Below, piece after piece: positions 33,861 to 43,030 of a stretch of DNA of 52,913 nucleotides (the first letter of the stretch is position 1; every line of letters starts with the position of its first letter). The stretch is taken from assembly GCA_040224245.1 (NCBI GenBank), contig JBEGIR010000059.1, forward strand, positions 1-52,913, in the 5' to 3' direction. Made by a program: the position numbers and the translations under genes. Source of the stretch: Puniceicoccaceae bacterium. Lineage in GTDB: Bacteria > Verrucomicrobiota > Verrucomicrobiia > Opitutales > JAFGAQ01. The notes beneath the pieces are model-generated. The model had not been told where the DNA came from and ran no database searches. It saw only the letters and a program-made list of their open reading frames with translations.

Positions 33861-36287
33861 ATGATTCTCAAGAAGTTCTACTTGAGGGACGGGCATCGCT
33901 TGACCCTTTTATATGCGACAATCCTATCACTATGCATAACGTCGAATGTGCTGAACGCGCAGGATGACGAAGGTGATGTGGTTTATGTTCTGGATCCGTT
34001 CACGGTTTCGGAGACCGCGACGGAGGGCTATATTGCATCGAATTCGCTGGCGGGAACCCGTTCGAATACCCCGATCAAGGACATTCCGATCAACATCCAG
34101 GTGTTCACCAGCGAACTGGCGGACGACTTCCTCATCACCAATCAGGTGGAGCTGGAGCGTTACAATGCTGCGATGGTGAACGGAGCTGCAGACGTGCATT
34201 CGAGCAATGTGATTCAGCAGGCCTACAATAATTTCTTTTTCCGCGGCTTTCAGCAGAACTGGGGCTTGCGGGACGGTGTGCGCCAGTATGATCCGGTGGA
34301 CATGGCGGGATTTTCCCGGGTGGAAGTGGTGAAGGGGCCTGCTGCGGCTCTGTATGGTCTGGCATATCCGGGCGGCATCATGAACAGTGTCACCAAGACG
34401 GTTGATTTCAGTCAGAACTTTGCGGATCTTGGACTGACGCTGGCCAGTGAGGGAGAGTACCGTGCCCAGGTCGATGCAAATTTCACCTCGGAGGTCAATC
34501 TCGGGTCCTTTGGGGTTCGCTTTGTGGGAGTCAATTCGGAAACCCGCGATTACCGCCGAAATTCTGAGGGAACCATCCAGTTCAGCCAGGTGAATCTGGC
34601 GTGGAAGCCAACACAGAAGACCACGTTGGAATTCCTGTTGGAATACGGTTATCGGGATAAAACCATGGGCCTTGGCACGTTTGAAACTGCGGAAGTGGAT
34701 TCCCAGGGCAACGGTCTTGGAAATGGGGCGAGCATTCCTATTCAGATCTCACACCCCGACATCCCCTGGGACTGGAATTGGTCAACGGACAATGTGCGTT
34801 CGCTTGAAACCTCCAACATGCGTTTTCGGGTGACCCACCAGTTCAACCACAACTTCTTCGTCAATGCCTATTGGCAGTATGGCGACCGCGATCAGGTGGA
34901 TAGTGACGGTCTCAACGCTGCAGGCATGGGAGGAAGTGCGGGGAACTGGGATCTCGGATTTTCATCGCGCGGAGGTGTTGCAACGGGTTGGCTCAATCCC
35001 AACACACCGGAGGAGCGCATTGCCATGCACTGGCACCACCGTGACTGGCAGAATGAGATGTGGGCTTATGGCGCAACGGCGGTATATGAACTCAATACCA
35101 ACGCCTTCGACAATGTGTTCACAGTGGGGGCAAATGCCTGGTCAGAGGATTTCATCACCTTCAAGGGAACTGTTCCGGAGGGTTCCACGAGCATTGTCTA
35201 CCTGCCTGTGAAGGCTAACATCGACATTCCCACTCCCATCGGTCCTCCAACGGATTATTTCATGGATACGGCGGGTGCCTACGAAACCCAGGATAATTCA
35301 AACGACTATTACTTCGCGTCCTGGCAGGCGAAATTCATGGACGGTCGTCTCAAAACCAATGTGGCGGTGAACCGTGCCAATTTTAAGCTGGTGCAGTGGG
35401 CAAACGGGAATTCACTGGTCCCTGATAATGTGACGGAAGATTCCGAAACCTCTCCGCTCTACGGGGTTGTCTTTGATGTGACCGATGATATCTCCCTGTT
35501 TGCGATCCAGTCGACCTCGCTGTTTCCGACTTCCCTTCGGGATTCCTTTCAGCGCCAACTGCCACCGCTTGTGGGAGAGAGCTTTGAAATCGGAACCAAG
35601 ATTGATCTCATGGACGGTCGTGTGAGCGGAACCATCAGCTACTACACGATCACGCAAGAAGGTGGTGGAGTGGACGATCCCGATGCCTTTAACCTGGATC
35701 AGCAAATCTGGGATTCTCTCAGTCCGGCTGAGCGTGCACTTCGCTGGCCCGGGTTGAGCCGTGAGGATCTTGCGGGAGATGTGGTCGATGGAGCGGAAAC
35801 CGAATCCAAGGGCTTTGAGGCTGATTTGGTTCTGCAACCCACACGGAATTGGCAGATTTTGCTGAGTTATGCACACAACAAGATCAAGATTTCGAAGCAC
35901 GTGAATTCCGCACTGGTCGGTGACATTCCGTATGAAGGACCGATTGAGGATCAGTTTTCGTTCCTCACAAAGTACAGTTTCACCGAAGGCAGTGCGCAAG
36001 GTCTCTCCATTGGACTTGGAGGACAATGGGCTGGCAAAGCCTATCGCGGATCTCACAACGGTGTTGACCGGTATGATCCGAGCACTTTCTACCTTGAGGG
36101 CTTTGCAGGCTACAAGTTTGACATGTTTGGTTATCCGGCAGTGTTGCGGCTCAACATCAAGAACCTCACGGAACAGGAAGCGTTTGTCGGGTGGCGTGCA
36201 ACCGGAAGCTCGAGTGTTGTGGCAACCCAGCGCTACGAAGTTCCAACCGAACGGGTGTACAGCCTGACTCTTGGCATTCGATTCTAG
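33861..36287 (+). CDS. TonB-dependent receptor, siderophore-receptor-like
   Basis: 808 aa. Signal peptide about 1-33 (ending ...SNVLNAQD), then DPFTVSETATEGY and the plug domain: KDIPINIQVFTSELADD, NNFFFRGF, and FSRVEVVKGPAAALYGLAYP (about 150-170), the standard plug-end motif. The barrel ends in the C-terminal LTLGIRF signal. Overall layout and length resemble siderophore-type TonB receptors (FhuE/FpvA-like plug), but no siderophore genes are near, so the substrate is unknown. Compared with the 1229-aa receptor at 8674 its extracellular loops are much shorter. It appears to be a single-gene unit between an AT-rich spacer and a strong hairpin. Confidence 0.85.
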   Translation: MILKKFYLRDGHRLTLLYATILSLCITSNVLNAQDDEGDVVYVLDPFTVSETATEGYIASNSLAGTRSNTPIKDIPINIQVFTSELADDFLITNQVELERYNAAMVNGAADVHSSNVIQQAYNNFFFRGFQQNWGLRDGVRQYDPVDMAGFSRVEVVKGPAAALYGLAYPGGIMNSVTKTVDFSQNFADLGLTLASEGEYRAQVDANFTSEVNLGSFGVRFVGVNSETRDYRRNSEGTIQFSQVNLAWKPTQKTTLEFLLEYGYRDKTMGLGTFETAEVDSQGNGLGNGASIPIQISHPDIPWDWNWSTDNVRSLETSNMRFRVTHQFNHNFFVNAYWQYGDRDQVDSDGLNAAGMGGSAGNWDLGFSSRGGVATGWLNPNTPEERIAMHWHHRDWQNEMWAYGATAVYELNTNAFDNVFTVGANAWSEDFITFKGTVPEGSTSIVYLPVKANIDIPTPIGPPTDYFMDTAGAYETQDNSNDYYFASWQAKFMDGRLKTNVAVNRANFKLVQWANGNSLVPDNVTEDSETSPLYGVVFDVTDDISLFAIQSTSLFPTSLRDSFQRQLPPLVGESFEIGTKIDLMDGRVSGTISYYTITQEGGGVDDPDAFNLDQQIWDSLSPAERALRWPGLSREDLAGDVVDGAETESKGFEADLVLQPTRNWQILLSYAHNKIKISKHVNSALVGDIPYEGPIEDQFSFLTKYSFTEGSAQGLSIGLGGQWAGKAYRGSHNGVDRYDPSTFYLEGFAGYKFDMFGYPAVLRLNIKNLTEQEAFVGWRATGSSSVVATQRYEVPTERVYSLTLGIRF

Positions 36288-36377
36288 TGTCAATCATGCA
36301 TTTGAACTTCGGCGAAGGAACTGTGCAATCAGCACAAGGGGCCGGTCTCTGGAGGCGGAGTTCATCATGGGGCAGCT

Positions 36378-36469
36378 CCCACTCAACATGGGTGTTAGAT
36401 GACTGAGTGGGGGCCGTTTGCCCACCAGATGCGGAAAAGCTTGTTGCTTAGGGTGCAACAAGCTTTTCC
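36378..36469 (+). terminator. Two hairpins after the second TonB receptor
   Basis: CCCACTCA (36378-36385) pairs with TGAGTGGG (36404-36411). Then GGAAAAGCTTGTTGC (36433-36447) pairs perfectly over 15 bp with GCAACAAGCTTTTCC (36455-36469) around a 7-base loop. The second hairpin lies 39 bases before the chosen start of the SGNH gene. Either could end receptor transcription; the downstream one lacks a clean T-run after the stem, so a leader or attenuator role for the next gene is possible. Confidence 0.5.
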
Positions 36470-36507
36470 ATGTTCTATATGATCCGATTGAAAACGTGAG
36501 TGTATCG

Positions 36508-38343
36508 ATGAAACCTGTGACAGATGTGCAATCTCCGGGGAAGTCCCTTCCGGTGTGGAAGAAAGCGATCCTGGGAGTTGTTGTTGCAACGGTGCTCTCA
36601 CTTGGAACGGTTGGGCTGCTGGAGGCGGGTTTGGTTCTGTTTGGGGTTGGACACAGTCCGCGTTTCTACCAATCCACGCAATTTGCCGATGGTTCACCGG
36701 GATGGGGTGAAAACCGGTGGTTTGGCTCGCCTTATTTTTCCCCCGGAACGCTACGGCGACCCCAGCCCTTTCTACTCCGCAAACAGAAAGCTGCAGGTGA
36801 ACGCCGGATCTTCGTATTGGGCAGTTCAGCAGCCATGGGGGATCCTGATGCATCGTTTGGTGCACCCCGCATGCTGCAGCGCATGTTCGAACTGAATTTT
36901 CCGGAACTGAATGTGCAGGTTGTCAATGCAGCGATGACTGCGATCAATTCCCATGCGGTTCGCAGAATTGCGCAGGATTGTGCGCAGCTTGAACCTGATG
37001 CGATGATCCTCTACGAAGGGAACAACGAGGTCATTGGTCCCTATGGTCCGACTGGAATCCTGTCACCCGGTCGACTTCCAGTATGGATGATCGATGCAGC
37101 CATCTATTTGCGAGAACGAAGACTTTCCCAGTTGCTGGCAGGTTATGGGCGACATGCGGTGGGGGACGTGGACTCGGACTGGGGTGGAATGGCCATGTTT
37201 CTGCAGCAGACCATTGAAGCCGATGATCTGGTGCTGGACGGAGTGGTTGACGCGTTTGAACGCAATCTTGATGACATCGTAAAGCAGGGCTTGAACGCGG
37301 GAGCCGACGTGATCTTGAACACCGTGGTTGTGAATCAACGGGATTTTGCTCCATTTCAGTCGAGCGAATGTGCCCTGCCCGAGCAGGGTGCCGCCTTCGA
37401 ATCCTATAGGGCATGGGTGAACGAGGGTGACCATGCGCTCCAGCGGGGAGATGCAGCAGGTGCATTGCATGCCTATCAAAAGGCATGGAGCCTGGATGAT
37501 CGGGTGGCGTCGCTCGCCTACCGCATGGGGCGCACTTTTCTGGCGATTGAAAAGGAGGACCAGGCCCGGCGTTTTCTTGCTCGCGCGCTTGAGCTGGACA
37601 CCCTGCGCTTCCGAACGACGAACCCTCTCAACGCTGCAGTCCGTCGGGTTGCAAACGGATTTGAAACCATTCCGCACTTTCGGTTCGTCGATGCCCAGGC
37701 ACTCTTCGCTCAATCGAGTCCCTACGGAATTCCGGGTTCGGAGTGGTTGTATGAGCACGTTCATTTGAACATGCAGGGCAACTACCAACTGGCACGGCTC
37801 TGGTATCTGACACTAGTGCAGCGGTGGCAGCAACGTGGACTGCTGCCTGACGATAAAAAAACAGTTCCGAGTCTCGACCGCATCGCCCGGAGTCTGGGCT
37901 TCACTGCCTACGATCAATCCATGATTGCGGAGGAGCTGCTCCGACGCTTTTCCCAAGCTCCGTTTACGGGACAAATGGATGCGACCCTTCGCATCGAACA
38001 GTGGTCAGCAAATGTTCAGCGACTGAGCGATCACCTCGCAGATGCTGAGCATGTCGCGCGTGTGCGCAGCGTGTATGAGCAGGCGGTTCAGGAATTTCCA
38101 GACGATGCAATCCTCGTGCGAAACTATGGCATGGCACTTTGTTTTCTGCAGCACTTTGGTGAAGCCATCCCAATGCTCGAACGTGCGGGAAAATCCTTGC
38201 GCTACGATCCGGATTTGTGGTTTGCGCTCGCGTGGGCCTATGAGCAACTGGGGGATCGGGAGCGACGCATGGCGATTCAAGCTCGATTGGAAGGCATGGA
38301 ACCGGGGCATCCTGGACTGGATCGGCTGCGTTCGCTGGATTGA
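36508..38343 (+). CDS. Membrane-anchored SGNH-hydrolase-like protein with TPR repeats
   Basis: 611 aa from the ATG at 36508; the frame opens at 36418, but this would translate the hairpin, so the later start is preferred. One membrane anchor at about 18-46 (KKAILGVVVATVLSLGTVGL). The SGNH fold shows FVLGSSAAMGDPD (Ser107 as nucleophile candidate), ILYEGNNEVIGPYG (Asn172/173 block) and YEHVHLNMQGNY (Glu416, His419). A TPR-like insertion (about 305-375) interrupts the hydrolase fold, and a second TPR region forms the C-terminus (about 480-611). Proteins of this type are found with SxtJ, DUF5989 and carbamoyltransferase genes, which here converge on it from the right. It may act on a surface or exopolysaccharide glycan, as acetyl-/acyl-transferase or esterase; substrate unknown. 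Confidence 0.8.
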   Translation: MKPVTDVQSPGKSLPVWKKAILGVVVATVLSLGTVGLLEAGLVLFGVGHSPRFYQSTQFADGSPGWGENRWFGSPYFSPGTLRRPQPFLLRKQKAAGERRIFVLGSSAAMGDPDASFGAPRMLQRMFELNFPELNVQVVNAAMTAINSHAVRRIAQDCAQLEPDAMILYEGNNEVIGPYGPTGILSPGRLPVWMIDAAIYLRERRLSQLLAGYGRHAVGDVDSDWGGMAMFLQQTIEADDLVLDGVVDAFERNLDDIVKQGLNAGADVILNTVVVNQRDFAPFQSSECALPEQGAAFESYRAWVNEGDHALQRGDAAGALHAYQKAWSLDDRVASLAYRMGRTFLAIEKEDQARRFLARALELDTLRFRTTNPLNAAVRRVANGFETIPHFRFVDAQALFAQSSPYGIPGSEWLYEHVHLNMQGNYQLARLWYLTLVQRWQQRGLLPDDKKTVPSLDRIARSLGFTAYDQSMIAEELLRRFSQAPFTGQMDATLRIEQWSANVQRLSDHLADAEHVARVRSVYEQAVQEFPDDAILVRNYGMALCFLQHFGEAIPMLERAGKSLRYDPDLWFALAWAYEQLGDRERRMAIQARLEGMEPGHPGLDRLRSLD

Positions 38344-38430
38344 GTGTTCTGGCAGCGAAGAACATTTGCCTGATCTCGCAGGAAACAAATCGAATGAAGC
38401 CACCCCGGCTACCCAACGGTGATGGCGAAC

Positions 38431-38598
38431 TCAGAACAGGGTGTAGATGAACGCGGGAGTACCTGCCTGTACGATGATGATCAGAGCGGCAAAGCTGAGC
38501 AATATGAGCACAATGGGAACGATCCACCACGCCTTGTGAACACGTGCGAAGTCAAAGAGGTCTCGGATGAGTTGTCCCAAATGTCGAAGAAAGCGCAT
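38431..38598 (-). CDS. DUF5989 family small membrane protein
   Basis: 55 aa from the ATG at 38598. The sequence starts MRFLRHLGQLIRDLFDFARV, then has HKAWWIVPIV and a long hydrophobic segment (about 24-48) before ending FIYTLF. It matches the DUF5989 pattern: an amphipathic start, a charged HK(A)WW junction and one membrane helix. It is the last gene of the SxtJ-carbamoyltransferase operon, 33 bases after the carbamoyltransferase stop. The family is almost always next to SxtJ and a carbamoyltransferase but has no known function. It could anchor or regulate the complex at the membrane. Confidence 0.85.
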   Translation of the reverse strand: MRFLRHLGQLIRDLFDFARVHKAWWIVPIVLILLSFAALIIIVQAGTPAFIYTLF

Positions 38599-38631
38599 GG
38601 TTGTGCGTGGAATTTATGCTTTGATGCGGCC

Positions 38632-40461
38632 TCAGTCGAGGCTGAATTCTGTGCGCCAGTCCCTGTTCTCTTTCCACTCGGGCTGATCTTGTTTGAAGAG
38701 AATGCAGTCCTCGAGCACCAGAACATCCATATCTGTTCGCATGAAACAGCGATAAGCGTCTTCCGGGGTGCAGACGATGGGTTCTCCCCTCACATTGAAT
38801 GAGGTGTTGATGATGACTCCAACGCCAGTTAATGCTTCAAAAGCCTTGATCAGGTCGTAAAATCTGCCATGCGTTTTCTGGCAAACGGTCTGAATGCGGG
38901 CGGAGTAGTCCACATGGGTGACTGCTGGCAGGTGGGAGCGGATCTGATTGACGCGTTCGATCAGGTTGCCAGTTTGCAAGGGTTGCGTTGCTTGGCGATG
39001 CTCCTGCCGAATCGGGCAGACCAGGAGCATGTAGGGGGAGGGTGCATCAATTTCGAAATGCTGTTTCACGGTTTCTTCCAGGCATGCCGGTGCAAAGGGA
39101 CGAAAGGACTCCCTGAATTTGATTTTGCGATTGAGCAGTGACTGCATGGAAGCAGAGCGCGGATCTCCGAGAATGGAACGTGCACCGAGGGCACGGGGGC
39201 CGAACTCCATTCGCCCCTGGAAAAGCCCAACCACTTTTTGTTCGGCGAGAAGGCTCGCAATTTGCCGACTCCAGTCCTCTCCAGTCGTCAGGTGATAGGG
39301 ATAGCCCTTGGAATCGAGAAATTTCCGGATGATCGAGCTTGGAAACCGTGGACCCAGAAATCCGCCCTTCATCGCATCTGAGCGGGTTTCGGGTCGCTTT
39401 GCATTGGGGTTGAGCTGATGCCACACCGCAAGGGCTGCTCCAATGGCGGCACCGCTGTCGCCAGCCGCAGGTTGAATCCAGATTTCCCTGAAGGGTCCCT
39501 CTCGCAACAGTTTTCCATTGCTGACACAATTGAGTGCGACTCCTCCGGCCATGCAGAGTCGGGGATTGTCCGTAATACGGTGCAGATGCCGGGCGATGCG
39601 CAGCACAATTTCCTCGGTAACCGCCTGGATAGAAGCAGCAAGGTCGCATTCGCGGGAGGTAATGTCGCTTTCCGGATTTCGGGGTGGGCCGCCAAAAAGG
39701 TCGGAAAAGCGGGAGTGAGTCATGCGCAGTCCGCTCAAATAGCCGAAATAGTCCATGTTCAGGCGAAATGACCCATCCGGTTTGAGATCGATCAAATGAT
39801 CCAGAATTGTCTGAACGTAACGGGGAACTCCATAGGGCGCCAATCCCATGAGCTTGTATTCTCCGGAGTTGACTTTGAATCCGGTGAAATAGGTGAAGGC
39901 CGAATAGAGCAATCCCAGCGAGTGGGGAAAGCGAAGTTCCTGGAACAACTGCAGATCGCGACCCTGTCCGGCACCAAGGGTAGTGGTTGCCCATTCACCC
40001 ACGCCATCGAGAGTCATCACAGCGGCAGATTCAAAGGGTGACGGGAAATAGGCACTGGCTGCATGGGAAAAATGGTGCTCCGGGAAATAGATTGGGGGGC
40101 AGTTTTGCATTCTGCACTGGTCCAGTGCGGATTCGATCTGGAACGGAATCCAGAGTTTGTTGCGCAGCCAGGAAGGCATGGCTGCCATGAAGGGGTTCAA
40201 CCCGAACGGTGCGACGCGCATCGAGGTTTCGAGAATGCGCGAAAATTTGAGAAGTGGTTTTTCGTAGTAGGCCACCGCATCAATGTTATCTGCAGATGAT
40301 CCCGCTTCCGCCAGACAGTATTTCAAGGCGCGCGTCGGGAAGGATGCATCATGTTTGATACGGGTGAAGCGTTCCTCTTGTGCGGCTGCCACGATGTGAC
40401 CGTCGTCGATCAATGCGACTGCCGAGTCGTGATAGAAGGCGCTGATGCCGAGGATTTTCAT
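38632..40461 (-). CDS. NodU/CmcH-type carbamoyltransferase
   Basis: 609 aa from the ATG at 40461, which overlaps the stop of the SxtJ gene (ATGA); the longer open frame upstream only shadows SxtJ. The N-terminal Kae1-like domain begins MKILGISAFYHDSAVALI (His11, Asp12) and has QEERFTRIKHDASFP, HHFSHAASAYFPS and MTLDGVGEWAT. The C-terminal YrdC-like domain follows with RMEFGPRALGARSILGDPR and FRPFAPACLEE. The family transfers a carbamoyl group from carbamoyl phosphate, through a carbamoyl-adenylate, to a hydroxyl of a sugar or small molecule. The acceptor here is unknown; with the SGNH protein nearby a surface glycan or secreted metabolite is plausible. Confidence 0.93.
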   Translation of the reverse strand: MKILGISAFYHDSAVALIDDGHIVAAAQEERFTRIKHDASFPTRALKYCLAEAGSSADNIDAVAYYEKPLLKFSRILETSMRVAPFGLNPFMAAMPSWLRNKLWIPFQIESALDQCRMQNCPPIYFPEHHFSHAASAYFPSPFESAAVMTLDGVGEWATTTLGAGQGRDLQLFQELRFPHSLGLLYSAFTYFTGFKVNSGEYKLMGLAPYGVPRYVQTILDHLIDLKPDGSFRLNMDYFGYLSGLRMTHSRFSDLFGGPPRNPESDITSRECDLAASIQAVTEEIVLRIARHLHRITDNPRLCMAGGVALNCVSNGKLLREGPFREIWIQPAAGDSGAAIGAALAVWHQLNPNAKRPETRSDAMKGGFLGPRFPSSIIRKFLDSKGYPYHLTTGEDWSRQIASLLAEQKVVGLFQGRMEFGPRALGARSILGDPRSASMQSLLNRKIKFRESFRPFAPACLEETVKQHFEIDAPSPYMLLVCPIRQEHRQATQPLQTGNLIERVNQIRSHLPAVTHVDYSARIQTVCQKTHGRFYDLIKAFEALTGVGVIINTSFNVRGEPIVCTPEDAYRCFMRTDMDVLVLEDCILFKQDQPEWKENRDWRTEFSLD

Positions 40462-40922
40462 CAGAATGGACGGTCGAGGTGCGACTTGGCATCGTTTGTA
40501 GAGCGGTCGATCCAGTAGCTCGAGCCGCTGCAATCCCATTTTCGATGCAGGGGATCTCGGTTTCGAATGGCAAAAAGCATGCGCATGCACCCCAGAACTC
40601 CCACGTAGAAAGGAACGAGAAGCAGGTAGGTCATGATGATTCCTGCCAGGCGAGCGACAGATTTTCCAAAACGTTCGATCAGACACAAGCGTCTGGGTGC
40701 GAACAGGGCGATCATGCCAACTGCTCCGGCGAGTAGCAGCAAAACCCATGCGGCTGAATCATGCTTGAAGCCAAAGCGCATCAGTACGAACCCGATCAGG
40801 AGCATCGTGATGGGTAAAAGTGCTTTTGAACGCAATTTCCGATTGGAGATCGTGGGCTGAACAGGAGGATTCTGCCATTTCCAGATGGTGTTTGCAACGG
40901 TTTCTGATATTTCGGGATCCAT
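40461..40922 (-). CDS. SxtJ family membrane protein
   Basis: 153 aa. Hydrophobic segments at about 35-52 (LLPITMLLIGFVLMRFGF), 57-75 (AAWVLLLLAGAVGMIALFAP) and 92-114 (IIMTYLLLVPFYVGVLGCMR) with the charged LCLIERFGKSVARL link between them are typical of the SxtJ family. It heads the three-gene operon and overlaps the carbamoyltransferase start, implying coupled translation. SxtJ was named from cyanobacterial saxitoxin clusters but is widespread with carbamoyltransferases and DUF5989; no activity is established. The first 30 residues are soluble. It may tether the carbamoyltransferase to the membrane. Confidence 0.82.
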   Translation of the reverse strand: MDPEISETVANTIWKWQNPPVQPTISNRKLRSKALLPITMLLIGFVLMRFGFKHDSAAWVLLLLAGAVGMIALFAPRRLCLIERFGKSVARLAGIIMTYLLLVPFYVGVLGCMRMLFAIRNRDPLHRKWDCSGSSYWIDRSTNDAKSHLDRPF

Positions 40923-41077
40923 GTCGCTTGCCTGTGCAAGTATCGGGCAGATGGGTGCTCGGGCAATTCAAAAACCTGCCGTGAAAACGGTTCTTGCGAG
41001 GAGGAAAGTTGCCATGCGCACAAGGATTTTTCTTAAGCCCGGGAGCGCGCTGCCGAACATGAAAGTACAGGAATATC

Positions 41078-41275
41078 ATGAATCCAAAAATTTTTGTGAA
41101 AACCGATGACAACGAAGCACTTGCGTTGGATCGGATCATCCGTTGGCGCTGGGAGAGCGGAATGCTCACCATCCACCATGAAGAGGGCAAGATCGAGATC
41201 ACAAATCCGTCCTACGTAGGACAGTTGCACAAGGTGCTGCTCTCGATGACCAATACCTTTTCGAAGTCCAAGTGA
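41078..41275 (+). CDS. Small protein of unknown function
   Basis: 65 aa, not recognised. It begins MNPKIFVKTDDNEALALDRI, mixes charged and hydrophobic residues with a WRWESG segment and ends with a Lys-rich tail, looking like a small alpha/beta or helical cytoplasmic protein. AGGA lies five bases before the ATG, supporting the start. It is 104 bases before cmk and on the same strand. Because it is short and has no known family, it could be spurious, but the RBS and balanced composition favour a real gene. Confidence 0.5.
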   Translation: MNPKIFVKTDDNEALALDRIIRWRWESGMLTIHHEEGKIEITNPSYVGQLHKVLLSMTNTFSKSK

Positions 41276-41379
41276 GTCCTCCAGAGCACACCCCTTTTTT
41301 CTGAGTCTTTGGAGAGGCTCCAATGCCTTTGGAGTTGCCAGTGATGGTGCAATGGAAATGCTCGATGGGGTTCATGAGA

Positions 41380-42042
41380 ATGGAAAACATCATTACCATT
41401 GATGGCGGTGCGGCATCTGGAAAGAGTTCGACTTCACGATTGCTCGCGCAACGCCTCAACTTATTGCATGTGGATACGGGGTCTCACTATCGTAGCCTCA
41501 CTCACGCGTTGATGCGCTTGGGTTGCGATCCGAAGGAACACGCACAGGTAGTGAAAGGGCTGGAACAACTGTCGCTCGACTCACGCATCGAGGGACGTCA
41601 GTCAAGGATTTTGATCAACGGAAGTCCGGTTGACGAAGAACAGCTTCGCTCAGAAGAGGTCAATCAACAGGTTTCCGCTTTTGCGTCGATTCCGGAAGTG
41701 CGTGCCAAATTGCTGGACTACCAGCGAAGTCAGGTCGAATTGTGTGAACCGGGTGGATTTGCAGGCTTGGTGATGGAAGGCAGGGACATTGGTTCGGTTG
41801 TTTTTCCGGATGCGCGCTGGCGGTTTTATCTGGAGGCTGATGCCGCGACACGTCAGGCCCGCCGTGAGCTTGAGGGACAGGTGGACTCGATCCAACAACG
41901 GGATCAGATGGATGCGGGGCGAAAGACTGCTCCCCTCAAAATCCCAGAGGGTGCGGTGCGGATTGACTCCTCGGCGTTGACCTTGGAGCAAGTCGTCGCG
42001 CGCGTGGTGTCAGCGGTAAACTTGAATAATACTGCGGGATGA
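41380..42042 (+). CDS. cmk: Cytidylate kinase
   Basis: 220 aa from the ATG at 41380. GGGG at 41367-41370 is at good distance for this start; an ATG at 41374 is the nearest alternative, and the longer frame to 41323 is unlikely. The P-loop is IDGGAASGKSSTSRLLA (about residues 6-22), followed by LLHVDTGSHYRSLT (the NMP-binding region) and GLVMEGRDIGSVVFPDA. It phosphorylates CMP and dCMP with ATP in the cytoplasm. The usual DxxD/RD motif near the C-terminus (RQARRELEG..QQRDQMDAGR) is present. It is four bases before nadC, so the two form an operon. Confidence 0.93.
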   Translation: MENIITIDGGAASGKSSTSRLLAQRLNLLHVDTGSHYRSLTHALMRLGCDPKEHAQVVKGLEQLSLDSRIEGRQSRILINGSPVDEEQLRSEEVNQQVSAFASIPEVRAKLLDYQRSQVELCEPGGFAGLVMEGRDIGSVVFPDARWRFYLEADAATRQARRELEGQVDSIQQRDQMDAGRKTAPLKIPEGAVRIDSSALTLEQVVARVVSAVNLNNTAG

Positions 42043-42046
42043 TGCC

Positions 42047-42979
42047 ATGAGAAAACATGCCTTTCAGCAGTTGACATGGAATGCGCTCGATGCGCAGGCA
42101 TTGCTTCATCTGATCGAACTCGCGCGTGCTGAAGATCTGGAAGGTGCGGGTCTTTTGGAGTCCTTTCCTTACGCGATGGATGTCACCTGTGCGGCCATGC
42201 TCGACGCAGGGGTGACGGGCCGTGCGCGGCTCGTGGCGCGGCAGCCGATGGTGTTATGCGGGACTCGCCTGGTCCCGCTCGTGCTGGCAGCGTATGGCGG
42301 AGACTGTGATTACATGCCCCGGTGCGATGATGGGCAGGTGCTCGATGCCGGTGCGGTCATCGGAGAGCTGTCGGGGGATGTGGTGCAGATGTTGCAGGCC
42401 GAGCGTGTGCTTCTCAATTTTGTGCAAAAATTGTCGGGCATCGCGACGTTGACATCGACCTACGTGAAGGCCCTCGACGGAACGGCGACGCGCGTTCTCG
42501 ATACTCGAAAAACCACTCCCGGTTATCGAGTGCTGGAAAAGTACGCCACCGCCTGCGGAGGTGGTTGGAATCACCGGCGCGGACTCTATGAATGGATTCT
42601 GGTAAAGGACAATCATCTCAGCGGTTCAGGTGCGGAAGAAGGGGCCAGGTTGGCCGAGCGTGTCAGGCGGGCAAAACGGCGCTTCCCCGATTTGATCGTT
42701 GAAGTGGAGGTGGACCGCATGGATCAAATCGAGCCGGTCATGGAAGCCGGTGCCGACATCATCATGCTCGACAATTTTGAGACACCCAGCCTTCGTGAGG
42801 CAGTAGCCCAAGTGGGCGGACGTGCGATCACCGAAGCGAGTGGAGGCATCACATTGAACCGGCTTCCCGAGATCGGGCGGACCGGGGTGGATTTTGTCTC
42901 CTGCGGTGCAACCGTGCACCAGAGCCAATGGGTGGACATCGGATTGGATTGGGGCGAATCCCCAGGACAGTCTACCTGA
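42047..42979 (+). CDS. nadC: Nicotinate-nucleotide pyrophosphorylase (quinolinate phosphoribosyltransferase)
   Basis: 310 aa, slightly longer than average for NadC. It makes nicotinate mononucleotide from quinolinate and PRPP in de novo NAD synthesis. Clear motifs: ERVLLNFVQKLSGIATLT, VLDTRKTTPGYRVLEKYA (the PRPP/quinolinate-binding Arg and Lys residues), GGGWNHRRGLYEWILVKDNH, and IVEVEVDRMDQI with MLDNF and ITEASGGI. No nadA or nadB lies in the window. It is coupled to cmk by a four-base gap. A short N-terminal extension and a C-terminal tail of about ten residues are unremarkable. Confidence 0.96.
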   Translation: MRKHAFQQLTWNALDAQALLHLIELARAEDLEGAGLLESFPYAMDVTCAAMLDAGVTGRARLVARQPMVLCGTRLVPLVLAAYGGDCDYMPRCDDGQVLDAGAVIGELSGDVVQMLQAERVLLNFVQKLSGIATLTSTYVKALDGTATRVLDTRKTTPGYRVLEKYATACGGGWNHRRGLYEWILVKDNHLSGSGAEEGARLAERVRRAKRRFPDLIVEVEVDRMDQIEPVMEAGADIIMLDNFETPSLREAVAQVGGRAITEASGGITLNRLPEIGRTGVDFVSCGATVHQSQWVDIGLDWGESPGQST

Positions 42980-43030
42980 GCTTGCGGTCGATGCCTTTGT
43001 GTGGATCGTGCCTTAAAACCAAGGATTGAT

